64,000 bases of DNA from CAZBDV01 sp964490765 (GTDB lineage: Bacteria; Cloacimonadota; Cloacimonadia; Cloacimonadales; JAJBBL01): assembly GCA_964490765.1 (NCBI GenBank), contig CAZBDV010000011.1, positions 1-64,000 of the forward strand, written 5' to 3'. Below, in pieces: positions 54,201 through 61,541 of this stretch. The notes beneath the pieces are model-generated. The model did no database searches, was not told where the DNA came from, and saw only the letters and a program-made list of their open reading frames with translations. Each line of letters begins with the position of its first letter. Within the stretch, counting starts at the first letter, position 1. Position numbers and translations under genes: made by a program.

Positions 54201-56398
54201 TGCTGACTCTCGATGAGCCTTTTCAGTGGAATGGGGTAGATAACATCCTGATAGACACAGCCTTCAGCCAGGTTCCGGCCTGGACCTCTTCAGGGCAGCA
54301 GAGAGTATTTAACTCCCCTAATGGTTTCAGATATACAAGATCAGATAGTTCCGATCAGACAAATGCCACTACCACATCTACGGCAAGTTATAAACCTCAG
54401 ATCAAGATAGTGTTTGGCGGTACTATACCTACTGATCCTTATTATGATGTCTCCGTTACCCCTGAACAGGCTGCAGATAATGGTTATAACGGCTCTGTTG
54501 TCGAATACCTGATGACTGTAAGTAATACGGGAAATGTTACCGATAATTATAACCTGACAGTATCGGGCAACGAGTGGGATGTCAGCTTCTGGGAAGCAGA
54601 GACTGCAGGTTCTTTAGAGGAGCAGGAACTATCATTTCTCGATCTTGGTGATGGTATTGTCTCCATGCAAAATACAGCCCCATACATTCGTTCAGAGATA
54701 ACCGAAACCGGTAACATAACCGGCGGGAGCAGCAAAAGTATTCTTGTAAAGGTGACTATACCCCCCGGAGCTTCGGGGAATGATACAGCTACAGTCACTG
54801 TAACCTCTCAAACCGAGAGTGAGATTTCGGGGTCAATGACTCTGGAGACTATATCCCTCGGTAACGACCCCTCAATTCCTGTTGAGCCAAGATATATAGC
54901 CGAATGGGAGCCTATGCAGGGAGTCCTGATCCGCTACCCTCTCGGCATTCCCTATTCCCTTATCAGTGCCCTGTCGGAAGAGACTATTGTCTATACTATT
55001 GTTTCAAACAACAACCTGAACACGGCAATGAATAACTATCAGAATAATGATGTCAATATGGATAACTGTGAGTTTATCATAGCTTCCTCAGATACTTACT
55101 GGACAAGGGATTACGGTCCCTGGAGCATGGCTACGGCTGATGCAATCGGAGTTGTTGATTTCGATTATAACCGTCCCCGTCCTGCTGATAACCAGATCCC
55201 CTCAGTTATCAGTAACTACTTCTCTATCCCCTATTATGAGATGCCACTGACACATACCGGTGGTAATATGATGGGTGACGGTATGGGGGTAGGAGCATCC
55301 ACGACCCTCGTTGATAATGAGAATACTCCCCTGACACCATCAGAGGTTGATCAACATATGCAGAACTATCTGGGGATAACCAGCTATCACAAAATACCTG
55401 ATCCGACGGGAGAATATATACAGCATATCGATACCTGGGCCAAATTTCTTGATGTAGATAAAGTTATGATTAGATCCGTTCCTACAACACATTCCCAATA
55501 TACTCAAATCGAAGCAGCTGCCGATTATTTTGCCGATCAAACCAGTTCTTATGGGACCCCTTATCAGGTATACAGGGTTTATACACCGAATAATGAACCC
55601 TACACCAATTCTCTCATAGTAAATAACAGGGTATATATTCCCATACAGGGCTCGGTTAACGATGCTGCAGCTATCGTCTCATATCAAGAAGCCATGCCGG
55701 GCTATGAGGTAATAGGTTACACAGGAAGCTGGGCAAGTAATGATGCTCTTCACTGCCGTGTTATGGGGCTTGCCGATCAGGGAATGCTCTATGTCAATCA
55801 TACCCCCTCCCAGATAAATTACAGTGGAGAGGATATCCCCATTGAGGTTGAGATCAAGGCCTATAGTGGTCAGTCTCTTATAAGCGAAGAGATACTTGTT
55901 CACTGGAAAACATCGGTAGAGAATCCTTTTAATCAATCTCCTTTGCTCTCGCAGGGAAATGATATCTATATTGCTCATATCCCCCCCCAATCTTTTGGAG
56001 AGACTGTCTATTATTATATCTCTGCAGCTGATGTATCGGGCAGGACAGTCAGAAGACCCTTTATGGGTAATGAGGATCCCTTCATCATCGAGATTAATGA
56101 ACAGGGTATAGGACTGGAAGCACCAGAGATTATCGGGATCAGTATAGAAGAGGGGGTTGTCTATATCAGCTGGGAAGCTGTTCCAGGTGCCACCGGTTAC
56201 ATTGTTGAAACTGCTACTGAATTAGGTGGAGAATTCATTCCTGACTACTCCGGAATAATGAATTACGAAGATGATATAGTAATCTGGCAGAGCTCCATCA
56301 TCGGTGATATAAAATTGTATCGCGTTAAAGCTACCTTAGAATATCCGGCTCTTCGCCAGCAATCACCTGAAGCAATAAAGAGAGATTTCAGAGAATAA
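51233..56398 (+). CDS. Secreted gingipain-like C25 protease fused to peptidylarginine deiminase
   Basis: A 1721-residue exported protein with signal peptide MKRIIPFLLIFSLLTVLTA. The C25 propeptide is at about 22-225 and the C25 protease at about 230-570. Catalytic His430 (NYTGHGSITSWG) and Cys463 (VACVNGNF) are 33 residues apart, as in RgpB. Asp382 (SDIQHMNLI) and Trp504 match the RgpB residues that select Arg. An Ig-like tail is at 575-655, CARDB-like sandwiches at 660-885 and 1070-1205, and a jelly-roll-like module at 890-1062. The deiminase is at about 1218-1525: Asp1293, His1398, Asp1400, Asn1459 and Cys1508 match PPAD catalytic residues. Trp1290, Arg1314, Arg1316 and Tyr1395 match its Arg and carboxylate binders. 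Ig and FnIII-like domains follow. The N-terminal halves align with RgpB over long stretches; no FlgD-like sorting domain ends the chain. A role in protein degradation is inferred. Confidence 0.93.
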   Translation: MKRIIPFLLIFSLLTVLTAEEVIIDQSPFNVELISSHTERTVIEYSFGSFSRQPVDIAGDIYYHLTLENEPAILREGEPALPYINRSIIISGDALNDVRVIFSEYIDYEMAVAPSKGLIYRNQNLAEIPYTFSETYQKDSFFPANLAELGAPYILRDFRGQIVSVNPFQYNPVSGILRVYNRIRVEINRIGVDTHNVLVEERDGYTRDFETVYENRFLNFSTLRYSPLEEQGRMIVIAHDAFVDAVMPYVNWKNQKGVPTDIYPVSEIGNDSGSIMSFIQAEYDLNDGLVFVQLAGDAAQVAPNSYSSNASDPAYSLLAGADPYADIFIGRFSAETAAQVANQVEKVIHYERDIDTTDTWLSNAMGVASDEGAGIGHGGLSDIQHMNLIRDNLLGYTYTYVDQIYAPSATATDVTIAVDSGRGFANYTGHGSITSWGTTGYSNTQVNALTNDYMLPFIVSVACVNGNFVSYTCFAEAWLRATNNTTGAPTGAVAFYGSSRNQLWQPPMSAQQEITELLVSDQKNTIGGLYYNGSFQMIDDYPSTSEGPAEFLCWHIFGDASLQVRSMAPETMNVSYSSSIPLGVSTLQVSTGVPDALVSLTTPDYEILAYGYTNTSGMITLEMVDPPSQPVNLNLTVTAYNKVTHLGNVEVIPAEGPFVVLDSYTLNGNQPDTPQYDELIDISVTLANVGLDPADNVSATLTTTSEGVTIIDNQTNFGNIAASGSITVNNAFQIETADDLENQTTLYFSLFITSGLDSWTANFNFQLNAPEIEVIDLIIQDPTPGGNNNGMLDPGETVSLYFTVQNAGLAASPAGTAILEINNPLVSISEPLFIIPTIPAGGSTDAVYQLAIDPDIPIGTIVQFTLNIAGGEYSTVDIRNTTVGIVIIEIGEGTSTNTTTQAAPINIYYRSLRGQMVYTADEINAAGYSGQGLIAELGFYVTQTPAYSLPNFIIRMKHTTATNASSHDNGPFETVYSVAQYTPVAGDWDMLTLDEPFQWNGVDNILIDTAFSQVPAWTSSGQQRVFNSPNGFRYTRSDSSDQTNATTTSTASYKPQIKIVFGGTIPTDPYYDVSVTPEQAADNGYNGSVVEYLMTVSNTGNVTDNYNLTVSGNEWDVSFWEAETAGSLEEQELSFLDLGDGIVSMQNTAPYIRSEITETGNITGGSSKSILVKVTIPPGASGNDTATVTVTSQTESEISGSMTLETISLGNDPSIPVEPRYIAEWEPMQGVLIRYPLGIPYSLISALSEETIVYTIVSNNNLNTAMNNYQNNDVNMDNCEFIIASSDTYWTRDYGPWSMATADAIGVVDFDYNRPRPADNQIPSVISNYFSIPYYEMPLTHTGGNMMGDGMGVGASTTLVDNENTPLTPSEVDQHMQNYLGITSYHKIPDPTGEYIQHIDTWAKFLDVDKVMIRSVPTTHSQYTQIEAAADYFADQTSSYGTPYQVYRVYTPNNEPYTNSLIVNNRVYIPIQGSVNDAAAIVSYQEAMPGYEVIGYTGSWASNDALHCRVMGLADQGMLYVNHTPSQINYSGEDIPIEVEIKAYSGQSLISEEILVHWKTSVENPFNQSPLLSQGNDIYIAHIPPQSFGETVYYYISAADVSGRTVRRPFMGNEDPFIIEINEQGIGLEAPEIIGISIEEGVVYISWEAVPGATGYIVETATELGGEFIPDYSGIMNYEDDIVIWQSSIIGDIKLYRVKATLEYPALRQQSPEAIKRDFRE

Positions 56399-56432
56399 TG
56401 GAATCTCTTTCATAAGAAAACAAAGAAAAGTG

Positions 56433-56460
56433 GGGGAGAATTTATGGGAAAATTCTCCCC
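56433..56460. terminator. Bidirectional terminator between the C25-PAD and Ppx genes
   Basis: An 11-bp stem (GGGGAGAATTT at 56433-56443 with its complement at 56450-56460) has a 6-nt loop, followed by TTTGTTTTTG on the plus strand and CTTTTCTTTG on the minus strand. The right arm lies inside the last codons and stop of the Ppx gene. Confidence 0.88.
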
Positions 56461-57758
56461 TTTGTTTTTGCAGTTGCTATCTGCTCTAAGATTCCGAACT
56501 GGATACCAAAGTCACTGACATAGATTATATCCTGATTGAAATAGTCCATTATAGCTCTGACAATCAGCAAGCCGGTAGTTATAACATTAGCTCTCAAAGG
56601 TTCGAATGGCATTAGTTCAGCAATATCTAATAGTTCCATACTTGAGAATTTATTGAAATAGTACTCTATATCGTTCCGGGAGAGACTGCTCTTATGTACT
56701 TCAGCACTATCATAATAGATCAGACCTTTCTTAACGGCACTGATGTTGGTTACCGTTCCTCCAATGCCGACCAGGGCAGGATCTCTCAGAAGCCCTGCAG
56801 GAAGCTGGTCAAGCCTTTTATTGATATAATCTATCCTGTTTACTCTCTTATCGTTGCTCAGATTTTCCAACCTTCTAATCCCCAGACGGAGGCTGTCCTG
56901 ATATACGGCCTTATCCCCCTGGTAATAAATGAATTCTGTGCTTCCACCACCAATATCAAAGAGGATGAGTTCTCTGTATTCCTGGAAGTGATTCCGGTTG
57001 GCTCTTCCCATCAAACTGGCCTCTTCCTCGTCGGAAAGGATGCGGTATTCGATATCATAACGACTCTTCAGCCAATCACTTACGAGATTGATATTATCGC
57101 TCTCCCGGGAACAGCTTGTCCCCAAAACAATAATATCTCGGGAAAAATACTCCGATAACCGCATGAAATCACTAAGTATCTTTTTCACCCTCTCTATACC
57201 GGCTTTCGTTAACTTGCCATCCCTCATGTTCTTTCCCATAGCCGATATCCTGGAAGCGCGATGAATGACTTTAATCTCTCCATTAATTATAACCGCCCAG
57301 ACAAGAAGAACATTGTTAGTTCCGACATCTATCACTACATAGCGATCCGAAAGGGAGTAGTGTTCAAATAGTATTTTTAAGGTTCTACCGGCACATTCCT
57401 TGCAGCTATCTCTCTTTCTTAACTCCTGTTTTAAATCGATGACAGGAAGATTAAACTCCTGTTCTTTATTGAGAATAGAGGGGATATCAGTAAGAATGAG
57501 ATCAATTTTATTCTTGCAACAGAACTCAATCTCCCGGGCAATAAACTCCTTCTCCCTAATATCAGTAAGAGATATTCCTTGCTGTTCATCCCGAATTACA
57601 GCGTATTGTGCATCAAGCTTAGCAAAGGTATCTACCGGTTCAGGCAGATAGAGAAAGCAGCGGATCCCTGTCTTGACAAATTCTCTTACAAGGCCAGAAA
57701 GCCTGCTCTCTCTCAGCAACTCTTCGTTTTCGAGATATATCCCGATATTAATCAGCAA
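56442..57758 (-). CDS. Ppx/GppA-family phosphatase with an extra N-terminal domain
   Basis: A 438-residue protein. The Ppx/GppA actin-like fold begins near residue 139 (VVIDVGTNNVLLVW) and continues with LGTSCSRES, LFDIGGGSTEF (phosphate loop) and GIGGTVTNISAVKKG. Family members hydrolyse polyphosphate and/or (p)ppGpp. In front is about 135 residues that normal family members lack, with alternating strands and helices (LINIGIYLENEEL, RCFLYLPEPVD, KIDLILTDIPSIL) ending in a CKEC motif; I cannot assign it. The last codons overlap a terminator arm. It follows the NYN gene by about 27 bp on the same strand, so both may be co-transcribed. Confidence 0.85.
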   Translation of the reverse strand: MLINIGIYLENEELLRESRLSGLVREFVKTGIRCFLYLPEPVDTFAKLDAQYAVIRDEQQGISLTDIREKEFIAREIEFCCKNKIDLILTDIPSILNKEQEFNLPVIDLKQELRKRDSCKECAGRTLKILFEHYSLSDRYVVIDVGTNNVLLVWAVIINGEIKVIHRASRISAMGKNMRDGKLTKAGIERVKKILSDFMRLSEYFSRDIIVLGTSCSRESDNINLVSDWLKSRYDIEYRILSDEEEASLMGRANRNHFQEYRELILFDIGGGSTEFIYYQGDKAVYQDSLRLGIRRLENLSNDKRVNRIDYINKRLDQLPAGLLRDPALVGIGGTVTNISAVKKGLIYYDSAEVHKSSLSRNDIEYYFNKFSSMELLDIAELMPFEPLRANVITTGLLIVRAIMDYFNQDIIYVSDFGIQFGILEQIATAKTKGRIFP

Positions 57759-57785
57759 AGAATAGCCTCTGATAGGTTTCTGATA

Positions 57786-58616
57786 TCAGCTGTGAATCAA
57801 GTTGATATTGGTTGCTGAAAGCCCCTTATCACTCGGAGTAAGTTCAAACTCGAAGATAATATCCCGATTGGGAAGTAGATTCAGATCTACATTATCGATA
57901 AGATTTGATTTATGGAAGAAGGCAGTTTTATATGGAGACTCCTCTTTGCGGGAGTCAGTAATCCATAGTCCATCTCCCAGATGCCGTATATAGCGCATGA
58001 ATCCGAAGCCCTTATCCTGATTGTAGGAGTAACAGACACCTCTCACCCTGCTCTTGGTTTCTCCCCATTTGACGTTTTCGTTACCGTTATTATCCTCTAT
58101 TGGGAGAAGATCAGGTATAAGATAACCTGACACAAAACTATCTGCCTCCTTCTTAAGAATGTGGGCGACATTGTTGAATCCAATGACCTCTACCCGGCAG
58201 CCTTTATTCTGTAGAGCGCGTACTACCTGGACAAAATCACCATCCCCTGTGACGAGAATAACATAATCGAGTTTCTCTGATTGTAACAGAGCATCTACAG
58301 CCATATCGAGATCTGCGTTTGATTTACTGTAGCGATGACCATCCTCATCTGTGAACCAGCGAACCTGTTTCACGATTACTTTATATCCAAAATCTCTCAA
58401 CAGAGATTGAAAATTATTCGATTTTCTATAATATTCGAAATCCTTTCTGGCTCGTTCTTCGTCATAAGGGACGTAAGTATTCAATCTCATAGCAATCCCA
58501 TTACTACGACAGGCAAATTCTCTCAAAACATCGTAGTGCATACCGTAGCCGCCATTAAGTGCCACATTCGATACATCAACATAGACCCCTACTTTCTTTA
58601 ATTGAGTTCCATCCAT
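57786..58616 (-). CDS. NYN-domain nuclease fused to a cold-shock-like domain
   Basis: A 276-residue protein. The N-terminal NYN (PIN-like, LabA/DUF88) nuclease domain covers about 6-170. Its acidic metal-binding residues are Asp14 (VYVDVSN), Asp104 (ADLDMAVD), and Asp125/Asp127 (TGDGDFVQ). The C-terminal part (about 188-275) has cold-shock-domain features: a VRGVCYSYNQDKGFGFMRYI RNP-1-like strand, an AFFHKSNL segment (compare VFVHxSxI) and the ending FELTPSDKGLSATNI. The predicted role is an RNA-binding ribonuclease. There is no obvious partner. Confidence 0.88.
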   Translation of the reverse strand: MDGTQLKKVGVYVDVSNVALNGGYGMHYDVLREFACRSNGIAMRLNTYVPYDEERARKDFEYYRKSNNFQSLLRDFGYKVIVKQVRWFTDEDGHRYSKSNADLDMAVDALLQSEKLDYVILVTGDGDFVQVVRALQNKGCRVEVIGFNNVAHILKKEADSFVSGYLIPDLLPIEDNNGNENVKWGETKSRVRGVCYSYNQDKGFGFMRYIRHLGDGLWITDSRKEESPYKTAFFHKSNLIDNVDLNLLPNRDIIFEFELTPSDKGLSATNINLIHS

Positions 58617-58678
58617 TTTCTTACCTCATTTTATTTTCCTTTTTATTATTAACAATTCGTTTCCTTCTCTTTGATACT

Positions 58679-60412
58679 TCACAGGCTAGTCTGCAGCCCG
58701 AAATGGATCATCCCATCCAGGGGATGAAGCCATTCGCCATTACTATGGCTCACACCGTAATCGACACCAATCAAACCGATTCTCGTATCGAGCCTGATAC
58801 CGAAACCGATACCGAACAGGTCTTTAAGGGTATCTGTAGCTTCCTCGAGTTGTTGTTGCACAACCCCGTAATCGGCAAAGAGAAATACCCGCGATTTTCT
58901 GGCAAGTAAATATCTCAATTCCAGATTAGACCATCCGATTCTGTAACCGCTGAACTGATCCTCCCGAAATCCCCGCAGATCATCTGTCCCACCCAGTGTA
59001 TAGAGTTCATAAGGCTCCAGGTCACGATTCTGTATCTGCTTCCCATTGAGAGAGGACATCAGCACAAGCCTCGGTGATAGGGTAAAGTAATTATTCCATT
59101 TGATTTCCGTGGCCTGTTTATTGACCCAATCCCCCACTCTTCTTTTCATAACATAGAAATGTTTAATGTCAAGACGCATTCCCTTTGTCGGATTTAGATG
59201 ATAGTCCTCCGAGTTGTAATACCAGAAGGCACCGATTTTCTTATGAGCTGCTTTTTCGATAACCTTTGGCCTTCTCGTTCCGGGAAAGAAGTCATCCGAT
59301 CCGAGATATATTCCGTACTTGTTTCTGAGGGTATAGTAATAGATCTCACTGTCAAAAGTAGTTTTGATATAAGTAGAATCGACTGTTTCCCTGTAGAGTG
59401 TAAAATCCCCGGCAACAGGGAAGGTAAAGGGGCCCGATTCATGATAACGGAACTCTACCGACTGCCTGTCTGACCTCAACTGTTTCCAGGAGAAGGCGAG
59501 CTCCCTGTCAGTCCCGTAAAGATTGAGGAACTTGAGATCAATAAAACCGGTCAATTTACTCCCTGTATTCTTTTGCGAACTGTCGTATCCGAGCATACCG
59601 GAAATACGAGTCATTCTATCCTCTTCCAGTTTAAGGAGAAGTGTCTGATGATTGATAGGTATAATCGAGAATTCTCTTACATATTCTTTTCGTCTGACAT
59701 TCTCTTCTGCCTGGCGAAGATTATGGAGATTAAATAACTCCATCTGATCTAAGCCGGAGATCCGGAGAAGCGTCTTCTCGCGTGTAGTCTCATTACCTTC
59801 GTATATAAAGCGGTCAAAGCGGCCGAATCTCCCTTCATCGACCTTAAGAAAAGCAGCAACACCTCCGTTATCCCTCACTACGAGGCTATCGAGTTCAGCA
59901 CTGGCAAAGAGGAATCCTCGTGAAGCATAGAGATCTACTATCTGATATAGAAGGGAATTCACTGTATCGAGCGAATAGGAGCCAGTAGGGTATATTCCTG
60001 TAAGCTGGGCAATACGTTCGGTGGAGAAGTAGCTGTTGCCGGAGAGGTGTATCTCTCTGATCAGATATGGCTCTTCCTCTTCAATATAGAAACGGACTTC
60101 CACCTCCCTTGGCCCTACTGGAACAGCATCGGGATAATTAACCCGGATATGGTAAAATCCCCGCTGCTGATAAAAAGAGGCTATCCTTCTACAATCTTCC
60201 TGTGTTGTCTGTGGATTGTATATTTCACCCGGCCGGGTCAGGACTCGACCCCGTAATTCCCGGTCGGAGATCGATTCATTACCACTGAAACTGACCCCTC
60301 TGACAGTGATGTCGTTAGTAGCAATCAGTGATGAACAGAATATCAGTAAGAGGAAGCAACCCGTGAGCGTGAAGCTGATAAACCGGGTTCCAGCGGTCTG
60401 TGATACTATCAT
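58679..60412 (-). CDS. BamA/TamA-like outer-membrane protein
   Basis: A 577-residue protein with a signal peptide (FTLTGCFLLLIFCSSLIAT, about 14-32). POTRA domains follow (about 34-112, 113-190 and probably 190-265; for example ITVRGVSFSGNESISDREL, IREIHLSGNSYFSTERIAQL, RFDRFIYEGNETTREKTLLRI). The barrel (about 270-577) has the conserved LGGTDDLRGFREDQFSG loop, the family's VRGF/YRGY equivalent. This Omp85 superfamily member inserts or translocates outer-membrane proteins. Its POTRA number and length (577) suggest a TamA-like or secondary BamA rather than the main BamA. The neighbour ispG follows closely upstream on the same strand. Confidence 0.87.
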   Translation of the reverse strand: MIVSQTAGTRFISFTLTGCFLLLIFCSSLIATNDITVRGVSFSGNESISDRELRGRVLTRPGEIYNPQTTQEDCRRIASFYQQRGFYHIRVNYPDAVPVGPREVEVRFYIEEEEPYLIREIHLSGNSYFSTERIAQLTGIYPTGSYSLDTVNSLLYQIVDLYASRGFLFASAELDSLVVRDNGGVAAFLKVDEGRFGRFDRFIYEGNETTREKTLLRISGLDQMELFNLHNLRQAEENVRRKEYVREFSIIPINHQTLLLKLEEDRMTRISGMLGYDSSQKNTGSKLTGFIDLKFLNLYGTDRELAFSWKQLRSDRQSVEFRYHESGPFTFPVAGDFTLYRETVDSTYIKTTFDSEIYYYTLRNKYGIYLGSDDFFPGTRRPKVIEKAAHKKIGAFWYYNSEDYHLNPTKGMRLDIKHFYVMKRRVGDWVNKQATEIKWNNYFTLSPRLVLMSSLNGKQIQNRDLEPYELYTLGGTDDLRGFREDQFSGYRIGWSNLELRYLLARKSRVFLFADYGVVQQQLEEATDTLKDLFGIGFGIRLDTRIGLIGVDYGVSHSNGEWLHPLDGMIHFGLQTSL

Positions 60413-60423
60413 AGCAAATCTAA

Positions 60424-61485
60424 TTAACCTTTTAAATGCTGATCAATGATAGCGATAAGTTCTTCGAGGAGGAGAGCTTCCGGAACCTTTTTGATGATCT
60501 CTCCTTTACGAAATATCAATCCCTCACCCTTACCACCGGCAATGCCAAAATCTGCCATCCTCGCCTCACCGGGCCCATTGACGATACACCCCATGACAGC
60601 AACCGTAAGATCACGATCCCGATAGGGTGCCAGTCTTCTTCCTACATCTTCGGCAAGAGAGATAAGATCGATCTCTGTCCGGCCGCAGGTCGGGCAGGAA
60701 ACGATGTTCAATCCTTTGCGCAAACCGAGAGCCTTGAGGATCTCCAGGCCGACGGCTACCTCTTTAACCGGATCGGCAGTGAGAGAAACCCGGATAGTAT
60801 CTCCTATACCTTCAGCGAGCAATATACCCAGAGCAACGGAGGATTTGACAGACCCTGCCATCTCTGTTCCCGCTTCGGTAACCCCCAGATGCAGCGGATA
60901 GGACACTTTCTCGCTCAGCAAGCGGTAAGCTTCGACAGTCATAGGAACGGACGCTGCCTTGACCGATATTTTGATATCCTCGAACCGGCATCGCTCCAGT
61001 ATCGCAATGTGTTCGAGGGCAGATTCTACCAATCCAGCCGGTGTAACACCATATTTCTTTAGCTTATCTTTAGCGAGAGAACCACTATTTACTCCTATAC
61101 GGATAGGTATTCTCTTCTCACGTGCTCTGGTTGCCACTTCTTTAACCTTACTTTCTGAACCTATGTTACCCGGGTTGAGTCTCAGTCCGTCAATCCCCTT
61201 ATCTATAGCAGCGAGGGCAAGACGATAATCGAAATGGATATCTGCAATGAGAGGTATGGGACAATTCTTTCTGATCTCTGTCAGCGCTCGAGCAGCATCC
61301 ATATCTGGGAGAGCAACCCGAATGATCTCACTGCCGGCAGCTATGAGTTCTCTTATCTGGTTTATTGTAGCCTTAACATCATCTGTATGTGTATTGGTCA
61401 TCGATTGAACCCTGATCGGGTTACCGTCACCAATAATCAGATCACCCAGTTTGATTCCTCTTGTAGCTCTTCTCTTTATCTCCAT
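60424..61485 (-). CDS. ispG: 4-hydroxy-3-methylbut-2-enyl diphosphate synthase
   Basis: A 353-residue Fe-S enzyme of the MEP isoprenoid pathway, converting MEcPP to HMBPP. The TIM-barrel part starts with IRVQSMTNTHTDDVKATINQI and contains PLIADIHFDYRLAL and LRLNPGNIG. The C-terminal 4Fe-4S ligands are in SCPTCGRTEIDL (two Cys) and MGCIVNGPGEARMADFG. Standard bacterial length. It is in tandem with the BamA/TamA-like gene and the DPD-like gene on the minus strand. Confidence 0.97.
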   Translation of the reverse strand: MEIKRRATRGIKLGDLIIGDGNPIRVQSMTNTHTDDVKATINQIRELIAAGSEIIRVALPDMDAARALTEIRKNCPIPLIADIHFDYRLALAAIDKGIDGLRLNPGNIGSESKVKEVATRAREKRIPIRIGVNSGSLAKDKLKKYGVTPAGLVESALEHIAILERCRFEDIKISVKAASVPMTVEAYRLLSEKVSYPLHLGVTEAGTEMAGSVKSSVALGILLAEGIGDTIRVSLTADPVKEVAVGLEILKALGLRKGLNIVSCPTCGRTEIDLISLAEDVGRRLAPYRDRDLTVAVMGCIVNGPGEARMADFGIAGGKGEGLIFRKGEIIKKVPEALLLEELIAIIDQHLKG

Positions 61486-61541
61486 TAATCTATCCTCTAA
61501 TACCGTTACAACGTTTTAATCCCTTTTCTGTTTACACTGAT

